The position numbers were made by a program, and so were the translations under genes. This document shows, piece by piece, positions 1 to 5,561 of a stretch of 11,648 bases of DNA. The notes beneath the pieces are model-generated. The model ran no database searches, had not been told where the DNA came from, and saw only the letters and a list, made by a program, of their open reading frames with translations. The stretch lies in assembly GCA_938003715.1 (NCBI GenBank), contig CALKYK010000047.1, positions 1 to 11,648 of the forward strand, written 5' to 3'. Numbering within the stretch: position 1 is the first letter of the stretch; every line of letters starts with the position of its first letter. This DNA comes from an uncultured Gammaproteobacteria bacterium. Its GTDB lineage: Bacteria; Pseudomonadota; Gammaproteobacteria; Steroidobacterales; Woeseiaceae.

Positions 1-759
1 GTCGTTGTCGTGTTCGTCCTCGTCATCTTCATCGCCGTCGTCGTCGCCCGTGATCGTCAGATAGTAGGTTACGTTCTGCGAGAAGTTCGGCGCGCAACCG
101 TTGGCCGCAAACTGCACCAGGTGTTCGCCCGGCGGCAGCGGCTCCAGGTACACGTAGTAACCCTCCTCGGCGAACGGGGTCAGGACGAGTTCCCGGACGA
201 TGCTTTCATCGAGACCGAACAGGAATTCCAGCACACCGTTCGGCGGCATCTGGACGCTGATGACCGGTGACAGGCTCCCGCCTTCGCCGGTAAACAGTTC
301 CCACAGATCGGAAACCGCGTGGCCGTCGATGATGAGCGACAGAGAGGTTACCGGCTCGAAGCACTTCGATGCCTCACGGACGAACTCCTCGGTCGTTGTC
401 GCCGGATCGTCGTCCAGGAAAGCGCCGTAGGCCGAATTGATCAAAGGGAAGAACAAGGCCTTGCCGGCAGGGACGGTGCATTCCCGCACCACCGGGTCAC
501 TGCCGAACGAGCCGGCAAGAAACCACACGTTGTCCGTCTGGCGTTGCCCGCAGTCGGCCCCGCTCGTATCCAGCAACGGGTTGGTCGGGCCGGGCACGCT
601 GAAGGCCCATCGCCACCAGTCGGCGGCCCATTGACCGTAGCTCTGGCCGTTGTTGATCGAATCTATCGAGGCAACGTCCGGCTCATCGTCAGCCCAGCCT
701 GGCAGCGCGTGCGTGGACAACAGGACTGTAAACAGGAACAGGATTGGTTTCGCATTCAT
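1..759 (-). CDS. Secreted protein of unknown function with acidic C-terminus (3' end outside window)
   Basis: The minus strand is open from an ATG at 759 to the window edge, giving 253 codons with no stop, so the C-terminus is missing. The start follows an AGGAGGGG ribosome binding site with a 5-base spacer. Residues 1-23 form a signal peptide (hydrophobic core FLFTVLLSTHAL, probable cut after GWA). The mature part carries SYGQWAADWWRWAFSVP (residues 40-56), then a CTVPAGKALFFPLIN stretch (94-108), with cysteines at 70, 94, 133 and 222 that could pair. I recall similar GxSYxxWxxxWWxW...TVPAGKALFFP proteins as uncharacterised exported proteins in environmental bacteria; I know no function and assign none. 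From residue 239 it becomes almost pure Asp/Glu. It lies 130 bases downstream of the DUF3500 gene on the same strand, with GC hairpins between, so co-transcription is possible but unproven. Confidence 0.85.
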   Translation of the reverse strand, partial: MNAKPILFLFTVLLSTHALPGWADDEPDVASIDSINNGQSYGQWAADWWRWAFSVPGPTNPLLDTSGADCGQRQTDNVWFLAGSFGSDPVVRECTVPAGKALFFPLINSAYGAFLDDDPATTTEEFVREASKCFEPVTSLSLIIDGHAVSDLWELFTGEGGSLSPVISVQMPPNGVLEFLFGLDESIVRELVLTPFAEEGYYVYLEPLPPGEHLVQFAANGCAPNFSQNVTYYLTITGDDDGDEDDEDEHDND

Positions 760-764
760 CGCTT

Positions 765-772
765 CCCCTCCT
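765..772 (-). promoter_or_regulatory. Ribosome binding site of the truncated secreted protein
   Basis: The minus strand reads AGGAGGGG five bases before the ATG at 759. It fixes the start: the other nearby ATG (753-755) is in a different frame. Confidence 0.7.
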
Positions 773-792
773 CGCAATGGTTTTCTTTTCGT

Positions 793-856
793 CGCCGGCC
801 GATGCAGGTCGCAGGCCGGCGTGCCTACCGTTGTACGCCCGCGGTGTCACGCGGGC
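793..856. repeat. Two GC-rich hairpins between co-directional genes
   Basis: Two perfect inverted repeats sit in the 130-base gap. The first is CGCCGGCC (793-800) with GGCCGGCG (814-821), loop 13. The second is GCCCGCG (837-843) with CGCGGGC (850-856), loop 6. On the minus strand, where both flanking genes are read, the sequence after the first hairpin is A/G-rich rather than a T-run, so these are not canonical intrinsic terminators. They may protect the 3' end of the upstream mRNA or attenuate read-through; that is inference. Confidence 0.5.
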
Positions 857-889
857 ACGAGGGTGGGCTGATGAATGCTTGAGGATTTG

Positions 890-1984
890 CTACAGCGTCG
901 GGTGATGCTCGGTGTAGTGATGCGCCAGCCAGTCTTCGCCGTAGTCGTTCTGCGGGTCGCGAATAATCGAGTGATCGTGATTCGGGTTTTGCCGGTTGTA
1001 CTCGATCAACAAGCGCGGCCCGTGGACGCGGTAATAGAACGCACCGTCCGGATCGACCGGGCCACGCCAGGAGAACCACAGTTCGTCCCAGCCGTGACGG
1101 TCGATGACCGCGAGCTGCGCCTCGGCCGCATCGTAGTCGGCATTGCGGACGTATTCCGATACCAGCGCACGCAGCAGCCGCATCTGCGCGACGCTCAGCT
1201 CGTCCGTCTTGAGCCCTTCGAACTTCGACAGGCTGGCGCGCCGGCCCGGCCCCTCGAAAATATCGTCGGCGACTTCGTCGTCGATCAGTGCAGCTCGCTT
1301 TTGCGCACTGCTCAGCGATTGCATCAGCTCGATGCCGCGAGGACCTTCGTGCGGCAGAGCGGTCCAGCCCGCGTAGCGACCGGATTGAACGGTCAGCGGA
1401 TTGCTGCCGACAAACGTCGGCGTGAACGCGACCCTGCCGTCCGACACCGTGAAATTTGCCGCCGCGTGATGACCAGCAATCTTCCAGCCCCAGTCGCCGC
1501 TGGCCGGGTCGCCGAACACCGCAACTGCGTAGTTGCCGGAGCTGCGGGTTTCCACGAACGCCCGTCGGCGAGGGTTCGTGCGCAAATCAGGGTCCGCTTC
1601 GACGCGCGCCGACTCGATTTCGTGCAGCACGTCGTCGAGGCGCATGATGGCGGCTATCTTGGCGTAGCCTTGGCTCGACATCGAGGCACGAAGCAAGTCG
1701 TGCAGCGCCGCGCGCTGGCCGTCGGTCATGTCACCGACCAGGAGACCGCTCGGGCGCACCATGATGATCGGCAGGTTCGACCAGGTTGCCCGCTCGTCGA
1801 TCTTCAACTCGTGCAGCGCCACCTCGCGCTGTGCCTCGTCCAACGATGCGACGAATGCCGTCGCCGCCGCGGACATCTGGTCCGAGCTCTGCGCATGGCG
1901 AGGGAGCATTTCGTCGGTCGAACCGGCGCCCGGGGCAACCAATCCGATCACAAGTAACAGAAATCCGGCTATCGACCTGATCAT
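890..1984 (-). CDS. Secreted DUF3500 family protein
   Basis: This 364-residue protein has a signal peptide (residues 1-22, core IAGFLLLVIGLVAPGAG). It shows the conserved blocks I associate with DUF3500, an exported family of unknown function: WSNLP (68-72), GLLVGDMTDGQRAALHDLL (80-98), a long GDPxxxxWGWxxxGHH block (158-173), TPTFVGSNP (188-196), and a C-terminal block with HDHSIIRDP (336-344), NDYGEDWL (346-353) and HHYTEHH (355-361). The clustered histidines and acidic residues suggest a metal site, but no reaction is established. Length and end are normal for the family, so it looks intact. The ATG at 1984 is preceded by AAAGGAGG with a 6-base spacer, which decides the start. It is transcribed divergently from the lipoprotein gene at 2137, and the next gene on its strand is the secreted protein at 759. 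Confidence 0.87.
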   Translation of the reverse strand: MIRSIAGFLLLVIGLVAPGAGSTDEMLPRHAQSSDQMSAAATAFVASLDEAQREVALHELKIDERATWSNLPIIMVRPSGLLVGDMTDGQRAALHDLLRASMSSQGYAKIAAIMRLDDVLHEIESARVEADPDLRTNPRRRAFVETRSSGNYAVAVFGDPASGDWGWKIAGHHAAANFTVSDGRVAFTPTFVGSNPLTVQSGRYAGWTALPHEGPRGIELMQSLSSAQKRAALIDDEVADDIFEGPGRRASLSKFEGLKTDELSVAQMRLLRALVSEYVRNADYDAAEAQLAVIDRHGWDELWFSWRGPVDPDGAFYYRVHGPRLLIEYNRQNPNHDHSIIRDPQNDYGEDWLAHHYTEHHPTL

Positions 1985-1990
1985 CGCAAT

Positions 1991-1998
1991 CCTCCTTT
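1991..1998 (-). promoter_or_regulatory. Strong ribosome binding site of the DUF3500 gene
   Basis: The minus strand reads AAAGGAGG with six bases to the ATG at 1984, close to the ideal Shine-Dalgarno sequence and spacing. Confidence 0.75.
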
Positions 1999-2136
1999 AC
2001 CTCACATCTTAGTAGGCGCTGGCGTACTTCGTGGCGGCTGCACGGTCTCAAGGCATCGTGGCTACGGTTAATACCGATTGCCCGTCACCGGAAAGCACGT
2101 AGCATTCCATGTCCATCCCGTTTCTGGGCAGAAACC
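1999..2136. promoter_or_regulatory. Divergent intergenic region (DUF3500 / lipoprotein)
   Basis: This short gap separates two divergent start codons and must hold signals for both. On the plus strand the best sigma-70-like pair I can find is TTGCCC (2078-2083) and TAGCAT (2100-2105) with a 16-base spacer, which is a weak match. On the minus strand TAAGAT lies close upstream of the DUF3500 ribosome binding site, without a convincing -35. No clear operator palindrome is visible. Confidence 0.35.
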
Positions 2137-2754
2137 ATGCGGTACGTCATTAGCTCCTGCACCGTCGCCGCTGCGCTGCTGGTTGCAGCCTGTGCGCCGC
2201 AGACGGAAATCGTCAAGTTGTACGAAATTTCAAATGACGGAAAGCGGCGTTTCGACCAGTACTTCGTCGTCGTCATCGCCGGCGACAGTAACACGCGGCG
2301 TCGCCTCGAAGACCGGGTGACGGAGGAGCTGCGGGCCGAAGGTGCGGGTGCGGTACCGGCGCACACGGAAACCGGGCCCGGCACGACATTGCTTCAGGAA
2401 GATATCGACGCGGCGGCGCGCCGTTCGGGATCGGACGCAATCCTCGTGTCGCACGTCGCAAGCGTCGACACGACTGCAGACACGCGGGAAGGCCGCGTCG
2501 ATGTAAAGTCCGAGTGCCGCGGCGGCGACCCGGCGGATTACTTCCTGTACGACTACGAAGAGCTCAAGGAGCCGGACACGGTGCGTCTTGCGCACACCGT
2601 TGTGGTCGTAACCAACCTGTACGAAGTGTCGAGCGGCGAGCGCGTCTGGACAATCCAGTCGACCTGCTTCGACAAGGAAACGATGGACGAAGTCATTCAC
2701 GACGAGGCCGAGGCCATCGCCAGGCAGCTGCGGATCGACAAGCTCATCGGCTGA
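2137..2754 (+). CDS. Small lipoprotein of unknown function
   Basis: This 205-residue protein begins with a lipoprotein signal: the hydrophobic run AAALLVAAC ends in a lipobox cysteine at residue 19. Residue 20 is Ala, not Asp, which favours the outer membrane. The mature part looks alpha/beta. Residues 89-110 (DIDAAARRSGSDAILVSHVASV) and 150-205 (HTVVVVTNLYEVSSGERVWTI..., then a helix ending IARQLRIDKLIG) recall small periplasmic lipoproteins that build a strand-rich core followed by a C-terminal helix. I do not recognise a named family with confidence. Two mature cysteines, C127 and C177, could form a disulfide. No good Shine-Dalgarno precedes the ATG (TGGGCAGAAACC), and the ATG at 2109 is out of frame. 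The gene lies 112 bases before the DUF305-propeller gene on the same strand, so a shared transcript is possible. Confidence 0.8.
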   Translation: MRYVISSCTVAAALLVAACAPQTEIVKLYEISNDGKRRFDQYFVVVIAGDSNTRRRLEDRVTEELRAEGAGAVPAHTETGPGTTLLQEDIDAAARRSGSDAILVSHVASVDTTADTREGRVDVKSECRGGDPADYFLYDYEELKEPDTVRLAHTVVVVTNLYEVSSGERVWTIQSTCFDKETMDEVIHDEAEAIARQLRIDKLIG

Positions 2755-2816
2755 GCAGCGCCAGTCACCAAAACACTGCGTGGAGCGGTCGCGAATCTGG
2801 TAGATTGCGGCAACAA

Positions 2817-2833
2817 AAGGGCGGCTCGCCCTT
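2817..2833. terminator. Short GC hairpin between lipoprotein and DUF305-propeller genes
   Basis: AAGGGCG (2817-2823) pairs perfectly with CGCCCTT (2827-2833) around a three-base loop. On the plus strand it is followed by CTAACAAA, not a T-run, so it would be a poor intrinsic terminator for the lipoprotein gene. Only the minus strand has the T-run (TTTTGTTG) after the stem, and no minus-strand gene lies nearby. Attenuation or mRNA-end protection is possible. Confidence 0.35.
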
Positions 2834-2866
2834 CTAACAAAAACCGCTTCCGAAGGACCCGACCCC

Positions 2867-5296
2867 ATGACCGAGACCGATAACTCCCTGTTTCGTCTGT
2901 TTCTGCGCGCGTCGCTCGGCGTGTGCCTGCTCGTCCTCGCGGCCGCTACCGGCGCCCAGGAGGCACCGATCATCCAGCCGGGGGCGCCCGGGGAGGCACC
3001 GCGGCAGCTCTCCGCCGACGAGGCGATCGAGATCGCCGACACGAGTTACTCGCCGGACGACGTCAAGTTCATGCAGGACATGATTCCGCACCACCACCAG
3101 GCGCTGCAGATGGCCGAGCTGGTTGCCGACCGCACCAACCGCCCCGAAATCGTGGACGTGGCCGGGCGCATCCGGGTGTCGCAGCAGGACGAGATCGAAT
3201 TCATGCGCGACTGGCTGCGCCAGCGTGGCGAGCCGGTACCGAACCCGTCCGACCACGACGCAATGCACACCTCGCATCGCATGGCGGGCATGGCAACATC
3301 GCGCCAGATGGAGGAACTCGCGGCGGCGGAAGGCACCGACTTCGACCGCATGTTCCTGCAGTTGATGATCACCCACCACGAAGGCGCGGTGACAATGGTC
3401 GAAGAGCTGCTCGAGCAGCCGGGCGCCGCCTACGACCCGACCCTGTTCGAATTCACGACTGACGTGACAAACGACCAGGCGGCGGAAGTCGAGCGCATGA
3501 ACGCGCTGCTGGTCACGCTGTCGGACGATCCCCGCGCGGGGCTGTCCGCCGGGCTGAACGACGCCGGGCAGGCGATCATGAATCTCGAGCTGACCGGGAC
3601 GTTACCGAAGCCGCCGGGTTTCTACGACCCCAAGAACCCGGGCGAACTGCCGCCGACGCGTTTCCAGGAAGACGAAGAGGAAGTCGCCGACGGAGAAGAG
3701 GAGGAAGAGGAAGAAGAGTACGATCGCTCGCCGCTCCTGAGTTTCGCCAACACGGACATGGCGTTTTTCGACAACGTGATGGTCGCCGGCAGCTATCACG
3801 GCTTCAATATTTATCGCTTGCAGAACGACGGTATGCCGAGACAGGTCAGCTCGGTCGTCTGTCCGGGCGGGCAGGGTGACGTCTCCGTAGTTGGACATCT
3901 TTTGATCATGTCCGTCGAGCAGACACGCGGCCGTCTCGACTGCGGACTGGAAGGCGTCAGCGAGGACGTGAGCAACGACCGTTTTCGCGGCGTTCGCATC
4001 TTCGACATCAGCGATCTGACGAGGCCGGTGCAGGTCGGCGCCGTGCAGACCTGCCGCGGTTCGCACACGCATTCCGTGGTCAGCGCCGACGACGAACGCA
4101 TCATTGTCTACAACTCGGGCACGTCGAGGGTGCGCGAGGAAGAGGAACTGCCGGGCTGCATCGGCGAGGTGCCGGGCGACACGCGTACCGCGCTGTTCCG
4201 CATCGACGTAATCGAGATTCCGTTTGCCGATCCGTCGCAGGCGCGCATCGTGCACAGCCCGGCCGTTTTTGCCGATCCCGAGGAGGGCATACTGGCCGGC
4301 CTGTGGCGCGGCGGCGACCACGGCGAGGAGACGCAGGAAACGAACGTCACCGACCAGTGCCACGATATCACCGTGTACCCGGAGAAAAATCTTGCCGCCG
4401 GCGCCTGCTCGGGCAACGGTATCCTGTTCGATATTACCGATCCGCTCAATCCGCAGCGACTCGACGCCGTCGTCGACAAGGGCTTCGCATACTGGCATTC
4501 GGCGACGTTCAACAACGACGGCACGAAAGTTCTTTTCACCGACGAGTGGGGCGGCGGCGGGCGGCCGCGCTGTCGCGCGTTCGATCCGCTCACCTGGGGC
4601 GCAGACGCGATCTACGACATCGTCGACGGCAAGCTCGAGTTTCGCAGCTATTACAAGATGCCGGCGCCGCAGGTGGAGCAGGAGAACTGCGTCGCGCATA
4701 ACGGCTCGATCATCCCGGTGCCCGGGCGCGACATATTCGTCCAGTCCTGGTACCAGGGCGGCGTATCGATCGTTGATTTCACCGATTCGTCGAACCCGGT
4801 TGAAATCGCCTATTTCGATCGCGGACCGATCGACGCGGAGGACATGATTCTCGGCGGCTACTGGTCGTCATACTGGTACGACGGGCAGATCTACGCGACC
4901 GAGATCGTGCGCGGCATCGACGTGTTCGAACTGGTGCCGAGTGAGTTCCTGACCGCGAACGAAATCGCGGCGGCAAAGCTCGCGGACCAGGACGAGCTGT
5001 TCAATCCGCAAACGCAGTATCGCGTCACCTGGCCAGCCGAGCCGGTCGTGGCGCGTGCGTACATCGACCAGCTGGCGCGCAGTGATGCATTGTCCAACTC
5101 GATGATGGCGGATCTCGCGACCGCGCTGAATCGCGCATCGCGCACGATCGAGAATGGCGGCAGTGACGCAGAACTCGGCGACCGGCTGCAGAGGCTTGCG
5201 CGGGCCGTGGATGCGGACTCGGGCGATGCGAACACGCGCAACCGGCGGGCAAATCTTGCCGCTACGTTGCGAGGAATTGCGGAGCGGGTGAGCTAG
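2867..5296 (+). CDS. Exported DUF305 - LVIVD beta-propeller fusion protein
   Basis: This 809-residue protein opens with a signal peptide (core LGVCLLVLAAATGA, probable cut near residue 30). Residues 61-215 are a DUF305 four-helix, ferritin-like domain with both hallmark motifs, HHHQALQMA (75-83) and HHEGAVTM (170-177), plus Met-rich positions (M69, M72, M139, M142). Known DUF305 members bind copper in the periplasm. An acidic linker (268-284) leads to a propeller (about 290-692) with LVIVD-type blades, such as GVRIFDISDLTRPVQVG (375-391), GILFDITDPLNPQ (518-530) and GVSIVDFTDSSNPVEIAYF (632-650), and His motifs SHTH (399-402), CHD (498-500), YWHSA (542-546) and AHNG (610-613). Residues 693-809 are a helical tail. 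Eight cysteines after the signal suggest disulfides. GAAGGA lies nine bases before the ATG. A metal-linked role is inferred from DUF305; the propeller's substrate is unknown. Confidence 0.9.
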   Translation: MTETDNSLFRLFLRASLGVCLLVLAAATGAQEAPIIQPGAPGEAPRQLSADEAIEIADTSYSPDDVKFMQDMIPHHHQALQMAELVADRTNRPEIVDVAGRIRVSQQDEIEFMRDWLRQRGEPVPNPSDHDAMHTSHRMAGMATSRQMEELAAAEGTDFDRMFLQLMITHHEGAVTMVEELLEQPGAAYDPTLFEFTTDVTNDQAAEVERMNALLVTLSDDPRAGLSAGLNDAGQAIMNLELTGTLPKPPGFYDPKNPGELPPTRFQEDEEEVADGEEEEEEEEYDRSPLLSFANTDMAFFDNVMVAGSYHGFNIYRLQNDGMPRQVSSVVCPGGQGDVSVVGHLLIMSVEQTRGRLDCGLEGVSEDVSNDRFRGVRIFDISDLTRPVQVGAVQTCRGSHTHSVVSADDERIIVYNSGTSRVREEEELPGCIGEVPGDTRTALFRIDVIEIPFADPSQARIVHSPAVFADPEEGILAGLWRGGDHGEETQETNVTDQCHDITVYPEKNLAAGACSGNGILFDITDPLNPQRLDAVVDKGFAYWHSATFNNDGTKVLFTDEWGGGGRPRCRAFDPLTWGADAIYDIVDGKLEFRSYYKMPAPQVEQENCVAHNGSIIPVPGRDIFVQSWYQGGVSIVDFTDSSNPVEIAYFDRGPIDAEDMILGGYWSSYWYDGQIYATEIVRGIDVFELVPSEFLTANEIAAAKLADQDELFNPQTQYRVTWPAEPVVARAYIDQLARSDALSNSMMADLATALNRASRTIENGGSDAELGDRLQRLARAVDADSGDANTRNRRANLAATLRGIAERVS

Positions 5297-5308
5297 CCGC
5301 TCACCCGC
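5284..5308 (+). terminator. Hairpin overlapping the 3' end of the DUF305-propeller gene
   Basis: GCGGGTGAGC (5284-5293) pairs perfectly with GCTCACCCGC (5299-5308). The five-base loop is TAGCC, so the TAG stop codon (5294-5296) lies in the loop. No T-run follows (ACCTCAACCCGG), so it is not a classical intrinsic terminator. It probably stabilises or ends the transcript, possibly with the hairpins downstream. Confidence 0.45.
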
Positions 5309-5341
5309 ACCTCAACCCGGGACGAAGTATGGATTGGTTGA

Positions 5342-5535
5342 CCGGCGACGTCCTGTCGCCGGCCCTTCGGGCGCACTGCGTGCGTCCAAAATCGCTCCCG
5401 GCGATTTTGTCGCCCCTTCGGGGCTCGCAATGACGGCTGTTTTTGTCAACGCGGGCGGCTCGCCCCGCTCGTCGTCGCGAGGAGATCGCCGTAACCGTCT
5501 TCGCGAGGAGCACAGCGACGAGGCGATCCACAAAC
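5342..5535. repeat. Hairpin cluster and degenerate interspersed repeats between convergent genes
   Basis: The 265-base convergent gap (5297-5561) has no gene. It holds serial perfect hairpins: CCGGCGAC/GTCGCCGG (5342-5362), CGCAC/GTGCG (5372-5384), AAAATCGC/GCGATTTT (5388-5408), GCCCC/GGGGC (5412-5424) and GGGCG/CGCCC (5453-5465). TCGCGAGGAG occurs twice (5475-5484 and 5501-5510). The second copy continues into CACAGCGACGAGGCGATCCA, which I recognise as a degenerate form of the interspersed repeat family with a CGTCATTGCGAGGAGC...GCGACG...CAATCCA consensus found between genes in many bacteria. The reverse complement of 5423-5435 gives its other arm, CGTCATTGCGAGC. I therefore read it as a small mosaic of interspersed repeat arms, not a gene. 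Confidence 0.6.
5388..5408. terminator. Possible bidirectional terminator hairpin
   Basis: AAAATCGC (5388-5395) pairs with GCGATTTT (5401-5408) around a five-base loop. Because the stem ends in A4/T4, it presents a short T-run in both directions, as expected between two convergent genes. The T-run is short and part of the stem, so efficiency is doubtful. It also fits as one element of the repeat mosaic. Confidence 0.35.
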
Positions 5536-5561
5536 TACCGTCGATTCCGTGATCGCGGATG

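Noticed and set aside
1..60. Trinucleotide tcg/tcd runs at the left edge considered as a microsatellite or CRISPR-like repeat
   Set aside because: The run is in frame with the left-edge gene and encodes its Asp/Glu end. There are no regular spacers.
875..1957. Plus-strand open frame (360 codons) opposite the DUF3500 gene
   Set aside because: Composition is typical of an antisense shadow. The minus-strand gene has a signal peptide, strong ribosome binding site and family motifs.
2230..3042. Minus-strand open frame (270 codons) spanning the lipoprotein gene and the following gap
   Set aside because: It crosses an intergenic hairpin and two well-supported plus-strand genes, and its protein has no features of a real product.
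3602..4699. Minus-strand open frame (365 codons) opposite the DUF305-propeller gene
   Set aside because: The plus strand has clear propeller motifs here, while the minus frame is Arg-rich with no start signal or domain.
5333..5552. Short plus-strand frame in the convergent gap as a small gene
   Set aside because: It consists of hairpin and repeat sequence, has no ribosome binding site, and its product looks random.
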